Shown here: in pieces, positions 25,701 to 41,106 of the stretch
Numbering within the stretch: the first letter of the stretch is position 1
Layout: each line of letters begins with the position of its first letter
Source: Abelmoschus esculentus
Taxonomy: Eukaryota; Streptophyta; Magnoliopsida; Malvales; Malvaceae
Length of the DNA: 64,000 nt
Direction of reading: 5' to 3'
Assembly (NCBI GenBank): GCA_035048815.1
Contig: JAUCBN010000020.1
Span: 5,835,501 to 5,899,500, forward strand
The notes under the pieces: model-generated
Told to the model about the DNA's origin: nothing
The model's database searches: none
The model's input: the letters and a program-made list of their open reading frames with translations, nothing else
Made by a program: the position numbers and the translations under genes

Positions 25701-28700
25701 TTATGGGATTTTAAATCAAATTATACCACTTAACCTCAGTTTAGAGCATTTTACTCAGTTAAAATCCCAACGGTTTCACTACATCCAGGTTGGACATGCA
25801 CACTCAAAACCCAACAAAACGGCCACAAAATGAGATTTAATCAAATTTCATGTGTTCAAATAGCTAAGTATGTGTGTTTTGAAATGATTAAACCACTTAA
25901 TCCCAATTTTAGAGCATTTTACTCGGTTAATTTCCAACGTGATCACTGTAAATCCCATTTCGATATGCACACTTTATGCATAACAAAAGGTCCAGAAAAT
26001 GAGATTCAATCCAATTTTATGATTTCAAATAGTTAATTATGGGCCTCTGAACACGATTAATCCACTTAATGTCAATTCTAGATTATTTTACACAGTTTAA
26101 CTTCTAATTTGATCACTATAAAACCCATTCAGATATGCACACTTTAAACCTAACAAAACGACCGCAAAATAAGAATAAATCAAATTTCACGAGTTCAAAT
26201 ATTTTATTAGGGGAATTTGAAACAAATTTTACAACAACTTAATCTCCCTTTTAGGGCATTTTGCTCGGTTAAAGTTCCAACGGGTTCACTTAAAAGCCCG
26301 ATTAGACATAAACGCTTTAAACCAAAAAACACACACAAAATGAGATTCAATCACATTTAATGAGTTCAAATAGTTAGTTATGGGCTTCTGAGTATGATCG
26401 AACAACTTAATATCAATTTTAGAGCATTTTTCTCGGTCGAAATTCCGATGTGTTCACTATAAGCTCAATTAGATATGCACACTTTAAACCTAACAAAACG
26501 ACCACAAAATAAGAATAAATCAAATGTCATGAGCTCTAATAGTTAATTATGGGGTTTTAAATCGAATTACACAACTTAACCTCAATTTTAGAACGTTTAA
26601 TCGGTTAAAATCCCGACGGTTTCACTAAAATGCCGAATTAGACATGCCCGTTTTAAACCCAACAAAACGGCCACAAAATTATATTTAATCAAATTTCAAG
26701 AGTTCGGATAGTTAATTACGGGGTTTTGAATATGATTAGTTCACTTAATCTTAATTTTAGAGCATTTTACTCGGTTAAATTTCAATGGGGTCACTATAAA
26801 GCTCAATTAGATTTGCACACTTTAAACCTAAAAAACGGCTGCAAAATAAGAATAAATCAAATGCCGTGACTTATAATAGTTAATTGTTGTATTTTAAACC
26901 AAACCATAAAACTTAATCTCAATTTTAGAGTATTTTACACGGTTAAAATCCCACCAGTTTCACTAAAACACCCAATTCGATATGCGCGCTTTACGCCCAA
27001 CAAAACGGCCATAAAATGAGATTTAATAAAATTTCAAGAGTTCAAATCGTTAATTATGGGTTTTTGAATATGATTAAACCACTTAAGCCCTATTTTAGAG
27101 CATTTTTCTTGGTTTAAATTTTAATATGTTCATTATAAGCTCAATTAGACATGCACACTTTAAACGTAACAAAACGGCCGCAAAATAAGAATAAACTAAA
27201 TGTCATGAGTTCTGATACTTAATTATGGGATTTTAAATCAAATTATACCACTTAACCTCAGTTTAGAGCATTTTACTCAGTTAAAATCCCAACGGTTTCA
27301 CTACATCCAGGTTGGACATGCACACTCAAAACCCAACAAAACGGCCACAAAATGAGATTTAATCAAATTTCATGTGTTCAAATAGCTAAGTATGTGTGTT
27401 TTGAAATGATTAAACCACTTAATCCCAATTTTAGAGCATTTTACTCGGTTAATTTCCAACGTGATCACTGTAAATCCCATTTCGATATGCACACTTTATG
27501 CATAACAAAAGGTCCAGAAAATGAGATTCAATCCAATTTTATGATTTCAAATAGTTAATTATGGGCCTCTGAACACGATTAATCCACTTAATGTCAATTC
27601 TAGATTATTTTACACAGTTTAACTTCTAATTTGATCACTATAAAACCCATTCAGATATGCACACTTTAAACCTAACAAAACGACCGCAAAATAAGAATAA
27701 ATCAAATTTCACGAGTTCAAATATTTTATTAGGGGAATTTGAAACAAATTTTACAACAACTTAATCTCCCTTTTAGGGCATTTTGCTCGGTTAAAGTTCC
27801 AACGGGTTCACTTAAAAGCCCGATTAGACATAAACGCTTTAAACCAAAAAACACACACAAAATGAGATTCAATCACATTTAATGAGTTCAAATAGTTAGT
27901 TATGGGCTTCTGAGTATGATCGAACAACTTAATATCAATTTTAGAGCATTTTTCTCGGTCGAAATTCCGATGTGTTCACTATAAGCTCAATTAGATATGC
28001 ACACTTTAAACCTAACAAAACGACCACAAAATAAGAATAAATCAAATGTCATGAGCTCTAATAGTTAATTATGGGGTTTTAAATCGAATTACACAACTTA
28101 ACCTCAATTTTAGAACGTTTAATCGGTTAAAATCCCGACGGTTTCACTAAAATGCCGAATTAGACATGCCCGTTTTAAACCCAACAAAACGGCCACAAAA
28201 TTATATTTAATCAAATTTCAAGAGTTCGGATAGTTAATTACGGGGTTTTGAATATGATTAGTTCACTTAATCTTAATTTTAGAGCATTTTACTCGGTTAA
28301 ATTTCAATGGGGTCACTATAAAGCTCAATTAGATTTGCACACTTTAAACCTAAAAAACGGCTGCAAAATAAGAATAAATCAAATGCCGTGACTTATAATA
28401 GTTAATTGTTGTATTTTAAACCAAACCATAAAACTTAATCTCAATTTTAGAGTATTTTACACGGTTAAAATCCCACCAGTTTCACTAAAACACCCAATTC
28501 GATATGCGCGCTTTACGCCCAAAAAAACGGCCATAAAATGAGATTTAATAAAATTTCAAGAGTTCAAATCGTTAATTATGGGTTTTTGAATATGATTAAA
28601 CCACTTAAGCCCTATTTTAGAGCATTTTTCTTGGTTTAAATTTTAATATGTTCATTATAAGCTCAATTAGACATGCACACTTTAAACGTAACAAAACGGC

Positions 28701-28918
28701 CGCAAAATAAGAATAAACTAAACGTCATGAGTTCTGATACTTAATTATGGGATTTTAAATCAAATTATACCACTTAACCTCAGTTTAGAGCATTTTACTC
28801 AGTTAAAATCCCAACGGTTTCACTACATCCAGGTTGGACATGCACACTCAAAACCCAACAAAACGGCCACAAAATGAGATTTAATCAAATTTCATGTGTT
28901 CAAATAGCTAAGTATGTG
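19787..28918. repeat. Array block U14-U19, 1516G with recurring 1127A
   Basis: These are six 1522-bp units. 1516G is present in U14 and U16-U19 and absent in U15. 1127A (a C-to-A change making a seven-A run) is present in U14, U17 and U19 at windows 20913, 25479 and 28523. U19 also carries 1327C (28723), linking it to U20 and U21. Confidence 0.84.
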
Positions 28919-31900
28919 TGTTTTGAAATGATTAAACCACTTAATCCCAATTTTAGAGCATTTTACTCGGTTAATTTCCAACGTGATCACTGTAAATCCC
29001 ATTTCGATATGCACACTTTATGCATAACAAAAGGTCCAGAAAATGAGATTCAATCCAATTTTATGATTTCAAATAGTTAATTATGGGCCTCTGAACACGA
29101 TTAATCCACTTAATGTCAATTCTAGATTATTTTACACAGTTTAACTTCTAATTTGATCACTATAAAACCCATTCAGATATGCACACTTTAAACCTAACAA
29201 AACGACCGCAAAATAAGAATAAATCAAATTTCACGAGTTCAAATATTTTATTAGGGGAATTTGAAACAAATTTTACAACAACTTAATCTCCCTTTTAGGG
29301 CATTTTGCTCGGTTAAAGTTCCAACGGGTTCACTTAAAAGCCCGATTAGACATAAACGCTTTAAACCAAAAAACACACACAAAATGAGATTCAATCACAT
29401 TTAATGAGTTCAAATAGTTAGTTATGGGCTTCTGAGTATGATCGAACAACTTAATATCAATTTTAGAGCATTTTTCTCGGTCGAAATTCCGATGTGTTCA
29501 CTATAAGCTCAATTAGATATGCACACTTTAAACCTAACAAAACGACCACAAAATAAGAATAAATCAAATGTCATGAGCTCTAATAGTTAATTATGGGGTT
29601 TTAAATCGAATTACACAACTTAACCTCAATTTTAGAACGTTTAATCGGTTAAAATCCCGACGGTTTCACTAAAATGCCGAATTAGACATGCCCGTTTTAA
29701 ACCCAACAAAACGGCCACAAAATTATATTTAATCAAATTTCAAGAGTTCGGATAGTTAATTACGGGGTTTTGAATATGATTAGTTCACTTAATCTTAATT
29801 TTAGAGCATTTTACTCGGTTAAATTTCAATGGGGTCACTATAAAGCTCAATTAGATTTGCACACTTTAAACCTAAAAAACGGCTGCAAAATAAGAATAAA
29901 TCAAATGCCGTGACTTATAATAGTTAATTGTTGTATTTTAAACCAAACCATAAAACTTAATCTCAATTTTAGAGTATTTTACACGGTTAAAATCCCACCA
30001 GTTTCACTAAAACACCCAATTCGATATGCGCGCTTTACGCCCAACAAAACGGCCATAAAATGAGATTTAATAAAATTTCAAGAGTTCAAATCGTTAATTA
30101 TGGGTTTTTGAATATGATTAAACCACTTAAGCCCTATTTTAGAGCATTTTTCTTGGTTTAAATTTTAATATGTTCATTATAAGCTCAATTAGACATGCAC
30201 ACTTTAAACGTAACAAAACGGCCGCAAAATAAGAATAAACTAAACGTCATGAGTTCTGATACTTAATTATGGGATTTTAAATCAAATTATACCACTTAAC
30301 CTCAGTTTAGAGCATTTTACTCAGTTAAAATCCCAACGGTTTCACTACATCCAGGTTGGACATGCACACTCAAAACCCAACAAAACGGCCACAAAATGAG
30401 ATTTAATCAAATTTCATGTGTTCAAATAGCTAAATATGTGTGTTTTGAAATGATTAAACCACTTAATCCCAATTTTAGAGCATTTTACTCGGTTAATTTC
30501 CAACGTGATCACTGTAAATCCCATTTCGATATGCACACTTTATGCATAACAAAAGGTCCAGAAAATGAGATTCAATCCAATTTTATGATTTCAAATAGTT
30601 AATTATGGGCCTCTGAACACGATTAATCCACTTAATGTCAATTCTAGATTATTTTACACAGTTTAACTTCTAATTTGATCACTATAAAACCCATTCAGAT
30701 ATGCACACTTTAAACCTAACAAAACGACCGCAAAATAAGAATAAATCAAATTTCACGAGTTCAAATATTTTATTAGGGGAATTTGAAACAAATTTTACAA
30801 CAACTTAATCTCCCTTTTAGGGCATTTTGCTCGGTTAAAGTTCCAACGGGTTCACTTAAAAGCCCGATTAGACATAAACGCTTTAAACCAAAAAACACAC
30901 ACAAAATGAGATTCAATCACATTTAATGAGTTCAAATAGTTAGTTATGGGCTTCTGAGTATGATCGAACAACTTAATATCAATTTTAGAGCATTTTTCTC
31001 GGTCGAAATTCCGATGTGTTCACTATAAGCTCAATTAGATATGCACACTTTAAACCTAACAAAACGACCACAAAATAAGAATAAATCAAATGTCATGAGC
31101 TCTAATAGTTAATTATGGGGTTTTAAATCGAATTACACAACTTAACCTCAATTTTAGAACGTTTAATCGGTTAAAATCCCGACGGTTTCACTAAAATGCC
31201 GAATTAGACATGCCCGTTTTAAACCCAACAAAACGGCCACAAAATTATATTTAATCAAATTTCAAGAGTTCGGATAGTTAATTACGGGGTTTTGAATATG
31301 ATTAGTTCACTTAATCTTAATTTTAGAGCATTTTACTCGGTTAAATTTCAATGGGGTCACTATAAAGCTCAATTAGATTTGCACACTTTAAACCTAAAAA
31401 ACGGCTGCAAAATAAGAATAAATCAAATGCCGTGACTTATAATAGTTAATTGTTGTATTTTAAACCAAACCATAAAACTTAATCTCAATTTTAGAGTATT
31501 TTACACGGTTAAAATCCCACCAGTTTCACTAAAACACCCAATTCGATATGCGCGCTTTACGCCCAACAAAACGGCCATAAAATGAGATTTAATAAAATTT
31601 CAAGAGTTCAAATCGTTAATTATGGGTTTTTGAATATGATTAAACCACTTAAGCCCTATTTTAGAGCATTTTTCTTGGTTTAAATTTTAATATGTTCATT
31701 ATAAGCTCAATTAGACATGCACACTTTAAACGTAACAAAACGGCCGCAAAATAAGAATAAACTAAACGTCATGAGTTCTGATACTTAATTATGGGATTTT
31801 AAATCAAATTATACCACTTAACCTCAGTTTAGAGCATTTTACTCAGTTAAAATCCCAACGGTTTCACTACATCCAGGTTGGACATGCACACTCAAAACCC

Positions 31901-34900
31901 AACAAAACGGCCACAAAATGAGATTTAATCAAATTTCATGTGTTCAAATAGCTAAATATGTGTGTTTTGAAATGATTAAACCACTTAATCCCAATTTTAG
32001 AGCATTTTACTCGGTTAATTTCCAACGTGATCACTGTAAATCCCATTTCGATATGCACACTTTATGCATAACAAAAGGTCCAGAAAATGAGATTCAATCC
32101 AATTTTATGATTTCAAATAGTTAATTATGGGCCTCTGAACACGATTAATCCACTTAATGTCAATTCTAGATTATTTTACACAGTTTAACTTCTAATTTGA
32201 TCACTATAAAACCCATTCAGATATGCACACTTTAAACCTAACAAAACGACCGCAAAATAAGAATAAATCAAATTTCACGAGTTCAAATATTTTATTAGGG
32301 GAATTTGAAACAAATTTTACAACAACTTAATCTCCCTTTTAGGGCATTTTGCTCGGTTAAAGTTCCAACGGGTTCACTTAAAAGCCCGATTAGACATAAA
32401 CGCTTTAAACCAAAAAACACACACAAAATGAGATTCAATCACATTTAATGAGTTCAAATAGTTAGTTATGGGCTTCTGAGTATGATCGAACAACTTAATA
32501 TCAATTTTAGAGCATTTTTCTCGGTCGAAATTCCGATGTGTTCACTATAAGCTCAATTAGATATGCACACTTTAAACCTAACAAAACGACCACAAAATAA
32601 GAATAAATCAAATGTCATGAGCTCTAATAGTTAATTATGGGGTTTTAAATCGAATTACACAACTTAACCTCAATTTTAGAACGTTTAATCGGTTAAAATC
32701 CCGACGGTTTCACTAAAATGCCGAATTAGACATGCCCGTTTTAAACCCAACAAAACGGCCACAAAATTATATTTAATCAAATTTCAAGAGTTCGGATAGT
32801 TAATTACGGGGTTTTGAATATGATTAGTTCACTTAATCTTAATTTTAGAGCATTTTACTCGGTTAAATTTCAATGGGGTCACTATAAAGCTCAATTAGAT
32901 TTGCACACTTTAAACCTAAAAAACGGCTGCAAAATAAGAATAAATCAAATGCCGTGACTTATAATAGTTAATTGTTGTATTTTAAACCAAACCATAAAAC
33001 TTAATCTCAATTTTAGAGTATTTTACACGGTTAAAATCCCACCAGTTTCACTAAAACACCCAATTCGATATGCGCGCTTTACGCCCAACAAAACGGCCAT
33101 AAAATGAGATTTAATAAAATTTCAAGAGTTCAAATCGTTAATTATGGGTTTTTGAATATGATTAAACCACTTAAGCCCTATTTTAGAGCATTTTTCTTGG
33201 TTTAAATTTTAATATGTTCATTATAAGCTCAATTAGACATGCACACTTTAAACGTAACAAAACGGCCGCAAAATAAGAATAAACTAAATGTCATGAGTTC
33301 TGATACTTAATTATGGGATTTTAAATCAAATTATACCACTTAACCTCAGTTTAGAGCATTTTACTCAGTTAAAATCCCAACGGTTTCACTACATCCAGGT
33401 TGGACATGCACACTCAAAACCCAACAAAACGGCCACAAAATGAGATTTAATCAAATTTCATGTGTTCAAATAGCTAAATATGTGTGTTTTGAAATGATTA
33501 AACCACTTAATCCCAATTTTAGAGCATTTTACTCGGTTAATTTCCAACGTGATCACTGTAAATCCCATTTCGATATGCACACTTTATGCATAACAAAAGG
33601 TCCAGAAAATGAGATTCAATCCAATTTTATGATTTCAAATAGTTAATTATGGGCCTCTGAACACGATTAATCCACTTAATGTCAATTCTAGATTATTTTA
33701 CACAGTTTAACTTCTAATTTGATCACTATAAAACCCATTCAGATATGCACACTTTAAACCTAACAAAACGACCGCAAAATAAGAATAAATCAAATTTCAC
33801 GAGTTCAAATATTTTATTAGGGGAATTTGAAACAAATTTTACAACAACTTAATCTCCCTTTTAGGGCATTTTGCTCGGTTAAAGTTCCAACGGGTTCACT
33901 TAAAAGCCCGATTAGACATAAACGCTTTAAACCAAAAAACACACACAAAATGAGATTCAATCACATTTAATGAGTTCAAATAGTTAGTTATGGGCTTCTG
34001 AGTATGATCGAACAACTTAATATCAATTTTAGAGCATTTTTCTCGGTCGAAATTCCGATGTGTTCACTATAAGCTCAATTAGATATGCACACTTTAAACC
34101 TAACAAAACGACCACAAAATAAGAATAAATCAAATGTCATGAGCTCTAATAGTTAATTATGGGGTTTTAAATCGAATTACACAACTTAACCTCAATTTTA
34201 GAACGTTTAATCGGTTAAAATCCCGACGGTTTCACTAAAATGCCGAATTAGACATGCCCGTTTTAAACCCAACAAAACGGCCACAAAATTATATTTAATC
34301 AAATTTCAAGAGTTCGGATAGTTAATTACGGGGTTTTGAATATGATTAGTTCACTTAATCTTAATTTTAGAGCATTTTACTCGGTTAAATTTCAATGGGG
34401 TCACTATAAAGCTCAATTAGATTTGCACACTTTAAACCTAAAAAACGGCTGCAAAATAAGAATAAATCAAATGCCGTGACTTATAATAGTTAATTGTTGT
34501 ATTTTAAACCAAACCATAAAACTTAATCTCAATTTTAGAGTATTTTACACGGTTAAAATCCCACCAGTTTCACTAAAACACCCAATTCGATATGCGCGCT
34601 TTACGCCCAACAAAACGGCCATAAAATGAGATTTAATAAAATTTCAAGAGTTCAAATCGTTAATTATGGGTTTTTGAATATGATTAAACCACTTAAGCCC
34701 TATTTTAGAGCATTTTTCTTGGTTTAAATTTTAATATGTTCATTATAAGCTCAATTAGACATGCACACTTTAAACGTAACAAAACGGCCGCAAAATAAGA
34801 ATAAACTAAATGTCATGAGTTCTGATACTTAATTATGGGATTTTAAATCAAATTATACCACTTAACCTCAGTTTAGAGCATTTTACTCAGTTAAAATCCC

Positions 34901-35006
34901 AACGGTTTCACTACATCCAGGTTGGACATGCACACTCAAAACCCAACAAAACGGCCACAAAATGAGATTTAATCAAATTTCATGTGTTCAAATAGCTAAA
35001 TATGTG
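28919..35006. repeat. Array block U20-U23, most uniform stretch
   Basis: These are four 1522-bp units. U20 and U21 carry 1327C (30245 and 31767). U22 and U23 show no departure from baseline that I could see. Confidence 0.82.
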
Positions 35007-38000
35007 TGTTTTGAAATGATTAAACCACTTAATCCCAATTTTAGAGCATTTTACTCGGTTAATTTCCAACGTGATCACTGTAAATCCCATTTCGATATGC
35101 ACACTTTATGCATAACAAAAGGTCCAGAAAATGAGATTCAATCCAATTTTATGATTTCAAATAGTTAATTATGGGCCTCTGAACACGATTAATCCACTTA
35201 ATGTCAATTCTAGATTATTTTACACAGTTTAACTTCTAATTTGATCACTATAAAACCCATTCAGATATGCACACTTTAAACCTAACAAAACGACCGCAAA
35301 ATAAGAATAAATCAAATTTCACGAGTTCAAATATTTTATTAGGGGAATTTGAAACAAATTTTACAACAACTTAATCTCCCTTTTAGGGCATTTTGCTCGG
35401 TTAAAGTTCCAACGGGTTCACTTAAAAGCCCGATTAGACATAAACGCTTTAAACCAAAAAACACACACAAAATGAGATTCAATCACATTTAATGAGTTCA
35501 AATAGTTAGTTATGGGCTTCTGAGTATGATCGAACAACTTAATATCAATTTTAGAGCATTTTTCTCGGTCGAAATTCCGATGTGTTCACTATAAGCTCAA
35601 TTAGATATGCACACTTTAAACCTAACAAAACGACCACAAAATAAGAATAAATCAAATGTCATGAGCTCTAATAGTTAATTATGGGGTTTTAAATCGAATT
35701 ACACAACTTAACCTCAATTTTAGAACGTTTAATCGGTTAAAATCCCGACGGTTTCACTAAAATGCCGAATTAGACATGCCCGTTTTAAACCCAACAAAAC
35801 GGCCACAAAATTATATTTAATCAAATTTCAAGAGTTCGGATAGTTAATTACGGGGTTTTGAATATGATTAGTTCACTTAATCTTAATTTTAGAGCATTTT
35901 ACTCGGTTAAATTTCAATGGGGTCACTATAAAGCTCAATTAGATTTGCACACTTTAAACCTAAAAAACGGCTGCAAAATAAGAATAAATCAAATGCCGTG
36001 ACTTATAATAGTTAATTGTTGTATTTTAAACCAAACCATAAAACTTAATCTCAATTTTAGAGTATTTTACACGGTTAAAATCCCACCAGTTTCACTAAAA
36101 CACCCAATTCGATATGCGCGCTTTACGCCCAACAAAACGGCCATAAAATGAGATTTAATAAAATTTCAAGAGTTCAAATCGTTAATTATGGGTTTTTGAA
36201 TATGATTAAACCACTTAAGCCCTATTTTAGAGCATTTTTCTTGGTTTAAATTTTAATATGTTCATTATAAGCTCAATTAGACATGCACACTTTAAACGTA
36301 ACAAAACGGCCGCAAAATAAGAATAAACTAAATGTCATGAGTTCTGATACTTAATTATGGGATTTTAAATCAAATTATACCACTTAACCTCAGTTTAGAG
36401 CATTTTACTCAGTTAAAATCCCAACGGTTTCACTACATCCAGGTTGGACATGCACACTCAAAACCCAACAAAACGGCCACAAAATGAGATTTAATCAAAT
36501 TTCATGTGTTCAAATAGCTAAGTATGTTTGTTTTGAAATGATTAAACCACTTAATCCCAATTTTAGAGCATTTTACTCGGTTAATTTCCAACGTGATCAC
36601 TGTAAATCCCATTTCGATATGCACACTTTATGCATAACAAAAGGTCCAGAAAATGAGATTCAATCCAATTTTATGATTTCAAATAGTTAATTATGGGCCT
36701 CTGAACACGATTAATCCACTTAATGTCAATTCTAGATTATTTTACACAGTTTAACTTCTAATTTGATCACTATAAAACCCATTCAGATATGCACACTTTA
36801 AACCTAACAAAAAGACCGCAAAATAAGAATAAATCAAATTTCACGAGTTCAAATATTTTATTAGGGGAATTTGAAACAAATTTTACAACAACTTAATCTC
36901 CCTTTTAGGGCATTTTGCTCGGTTAAAGTTCCAACGGGTTCACTTAAAAGCCCGATTAGACATAAACGCTTTAAACCAAAAAACACACACAAAATGAGAT
37001 TCAATCACATTTAATGAGTTCAAATAGTTAGTTATGGGCTTCTGAGTATGATCGAACAACTTAATATCAATTTTAGAGCATTTTTCTCGGTCGAAATTCC
37101 GATGTGTTCACTATAAGCTCAATTAGATAGATATGCACACTTTAAACCTAACAAAACGACCACAAAATAAGAATAAATCAAATGTCATGAGCTCTAATAG
37201 TTAATTATGGGGTTTTAAATCGAATTACACAACTTAACCTCAATTTTAGAACGTTTAATCGGTTAAAATCCCGACGGTTTCACTAAAATGCCGAATTAGA
37301 CATGCCCGTTTTAAACCCAACAAAACGGCCACAAAATTATATTTAATCAAATTTCAAGAGTTCGGATAGTTAATTACGGGGTTTTGAATATGATTAGTTC
37401 ACTTAATCTTAATTTTAGAGCATTTTACTCGGTTAAATTTCAATGGGGTCACTATAAAGCTCAATTAGATTTGCACACTTTAAACCTAAAAAACGGCTGC
37501 AAAATAAGAATAAATCAAATGCCGTGACTTATAATAGTTAATTGTTGTATTTTAAACCAAACCATAAAACTTAATCTCAATTTTAGAGTATTTTACACGG
37601 TTAAAATCCCACCAGTTTCACTAAAACACCCAATTCGATATGCGCGCTTTGCACCCAACAAAACGGCCATAAAATGAGATTTAATAAAATTTCAAGAGTT
37701 CAAATCGTTAATTATGGGTTTTTGAATATGATTAAACCACTTAAGCCCTATTTTAGAGCATTTTTCTTGGTTTAAATTTTAATATGTTCATTATAAGCTC
37801 AATTAGACATGCACACTTTAAACGTAACAAAACGGCCGCAAAATAAGAATAAACTAAATGTCATGAGTTCTGATACTTAATTATGGGATTTTAAATCAAA
37901 TTATACCACTTAACCTCAGTTTAGAGCATTTTACTCAGTTAAAATCCCAACGGTTTCACTACATCCAGGTTGGACATGCACACTCAAAACCCAACAAAAC

Positions 38001-39580
38001 GGCCACAAAATGAGATTTAATCAAATTTCATGTGTTCAAATAGCTAAGTATGTTTGTTTTGAAATGATTAAACCACTTAATCCCAATTTTAGAGCATTTT
38101 ACTCGGTTAATTTCCAACGTGATCACTGTAAATCCCATTTCGATATGCACACTTTATGCATAACAAAAGGTCCAGAAAATGAGATTCAATCCAATTTTAT
38201 GATTTCAAATAGTTAATTATGGGCCTCTGAACACGATTAATCCACTTAATGTCAATTCTAGATTATTTTACACAGTTTAACTTCTAATTTGATCACTATA
38301 AAACCCATTCAGATATGCACACTTTAAACCTAACAAAAAGACCGCAAAATAAGAATAAATCAAATTTCACGAGTTCAAATATTTTATTAGGGGAATTTGA
38401 AACAAATTTTACAACAACTTAATCTCCCTTTTAGGGCATTTTGCTCGGTTAAAGTTCCAACGGGTTCACTTAAAAGCCCGATTAGACATAAACGCTTTAA
38501 ACCAAAAAACACACACAAAATGAGATTCAATCACATTTAATGAGTTCAAATAGTTAGTTATGGGCTTCTGAGTATGATCGAACAACTTAATATCAATTTT
38601 AGAGCATTTTTCTCGGTCGAAATTCCGATGTGTTCACTATAAGCTCAATTAGATAGATATGCACACTTTAAACCTAACAAAACGACCACAAAATAAGAAT
38701 AAATCAAATGTCATGAGCTCTAATAGTTAATTATGGGGTTTTAAATCGAATTACACAACTTAACCTCAATTTTAGAACGTTTAATCGGTTAAAATCCCGA
38801 CGGTTTCACTAAAATGCCGAATTAGACATGCCCGTTTTAAACCCAACAAAACGGCCACAAAATTATATTTAATCAAATTTCAAGAGTTCGGATAGTTAAT
38901 TACGGGGTTTTGAATATGATTAGTTCACTTAATCTTAATTTTAGAGCATTTTACTCGGTTAAATTTCAATGGGGTCACTATAAAGCTCAATTAGATTTGC
39001 ACACTTTAAACCTAAAAAACGGCTGCAAAATAAGAATAAATCAAATGCCGTGACTTATAATAGTTAATTGTTGTATTTTAAACCAAACCATAAAACTTAA
39101 TCTCAATTTTAGAGTATTTTACACGGTTAAAATCCCACCAGTTTCACTAAAACACCCAATTCGATATGCGCGCTTTGCACCCAACAAAACGGCCATAAAA
39201 TGAGATTTAATAAAATTTCAAGAGTTCAAATCGTTAATTATGGGTTTTTGAATATGATTAAACCACTTAAGCCCTATTTTAGAGCATTTTTCTTGGTTTA
39301 AATTTTAATATGTTCATTATAAGCTCAATTAGACATGCACACTTTAAACGTAACAAAACGGCCGCAAAATAAGAATAAACTAAATGTCATGAGTTCTGAT
39401 ACTTAATTATGGGATTTTAAATCAAATTATACCACTTAACCTCAGTTTAGAGCATTTTACTCAGTTAAAATCCCAACGGTTTCACTACATCCAGGTTGGA
39501 CATGCACACTCAAAACCCAACAAAACGGCCACAAAATGAGATTTAATCAAATTTCATGTGTTCAAATAGCTAAATATGTG
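35007..39580. repeat. Array block U24-U26, first run of the GATA-duplication haplotype
   Basis: U24 is baseline until its last bases, where 1516G and 1522T appear (36522 and 36528). U25 carries 285A (36813), an AGATAGAT duplication (37125-37132), 1119G with 1121A (37651 and 37653), and 1516G with 1522T (38048 and 38054). U26 carries 285A, the duplication, 1119G and 1121A, but ends with the baseline 1516A and 1522G. U25 and U26 are 1526 bp. Confidence 0.88.
37125..37132. repeat. AGATAGAT 4-bp tandem duplication in m4
   Basis: Baseline units read AATTAGATATGC here, while six units read AATTAGATAGATATGC. The other copies are at 38651, 40177, 43225, 44751 and 46277. The change accounts exactly for the 1526-bp length of U25, U26, U27, U29, U30 and U31. 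Replication slippage on a short GATA motif followed by spread with the unit is the simplest origin. Confidence 0.95.
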
Positions 39581-41106
39581 TGTTTTGAAATGATTAAACC
39601 ACTTAATCCCAATTTTAGAGCATTTTACTCGGTTAATTTCCAACGTGATCACTGTAAATCCCATTTCGATATGCACACTTTATGCATAACAAAAGGTCCA
39701 GAAAATGAGATTCAATCCAATTTTATGATTTCAAATAGTTAATTATGGGCCTCTGAACACGATTAATCCACTTAATGTCAATTCTAGATTATTTTACACA
39801 GTTTAACTTCTAATTTGATCACTATAAAACCCATTCAGATATGCACACTTTAAACCTAACAAAACGACCGCAAAATAAGAATAAATCAAATTTCACGAGT
39901 TCAAATATTTTATTAGGGGAATTTGAAACAAATTTTACAACAACTTAATCTCCCTTTTAGGGCATTTTGCTCGGTTAAAGTTCCAACGGGTTCACTTAAA
40001 AGCCCGATTAGACATAAACGCTTTAAACCAAAAAACACACACAAAATGAGATTCAATCACATTTAATGAGTTCAAATAGTTAGTTATGGGCTTCTGAGTA
40101 TGATCGAACAACTTAATATCAATTTTAGAGCATTTTTCTCGGTCGAAATTCCGATGTGTTCACTATAAGCTCAATTAGATAGATATGCACACTTTAAACC
40201 TAACAAAACGACCACAAAATAAGAATAAATCAAATGTCATGAGCTCTAATAGTTAATTATGGGGTTTTAAATCGAATTACACAACTTAACCTCAATTTTA
40301 GAACGTTTAATCGGTTAAAATCCCGACGGTTTCACTAAAATGCCGAATTAGACATGCCCGTTTTAAACCCAACAAAACGGCCACAAAATTATATTTAATC
40401 AAATTTCAAGAGTTCGGATAGTTAATTACGGGGTTTTGAATATGATTAGTTCACTTAATCTTAATTTTAGAGCATTTTACTCGGTTAAATTTCAATGGGG
40501 TCACTATAAAGCTCAATTAGATTTGCACACTTTAAACCTAAAAAACGGCTGCAAAATAAGAATAAATCAAATGCCGTGACTTATAATAGTTAATTGTTGT
40601 ATTTTAAACCAAACCATAAAACTTAATCTCAATTTTAGAGTATTTTACACGGTTAAAATCCCACCAGTTTCACTAAAACACCCAATTCGATATGCGCGCT
40701 TTACGCCCAACAAAACGGCCATAAAATGAGATTTAATAAAATTTCAAGAGTTCAAATCGTTAATTATGGGTTTTTGAATATGATTAAACCACTTAAGCCC
40801 TATTTTAGAGCATTTTTCTTGGTTTAAATTTTAATATGTTCATTATAAGCTCAATTAGACATGCACACTTTAAACGTAACAAAACGGCCGCAAAATAAGA
40901 ATAAACTAAATGTCATGAGTTCTGATACTTAATTATGGGATTTTAAATCAAATTATACCACTTAACCTCAGTTTAGAGCATTTTACTCAGTTAAAATCCC
41001 AACGGTTTCACTACATCCAGGTTGGACATGCACACTCAAAACCCAACAAAACGGCCACAAAATGAGATTTAATCAAATTTCATGTGTTCAAATAGCTAAA
41101 TATGTG
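39581..41106. repeat. Unit U27, duplication only (hybrid or intermediate)
   Basis: This 1526-bp unit carries the AGATAGAT duplication (40177-40184). It has baseline bases at 285, 1119, 1121, 1516 and 1522. It is either an evolutionary intermediate between baseline and the full haplotype, or a recombinant with a tract of under ~830 bp around the duplication. Confidence 0.88.
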
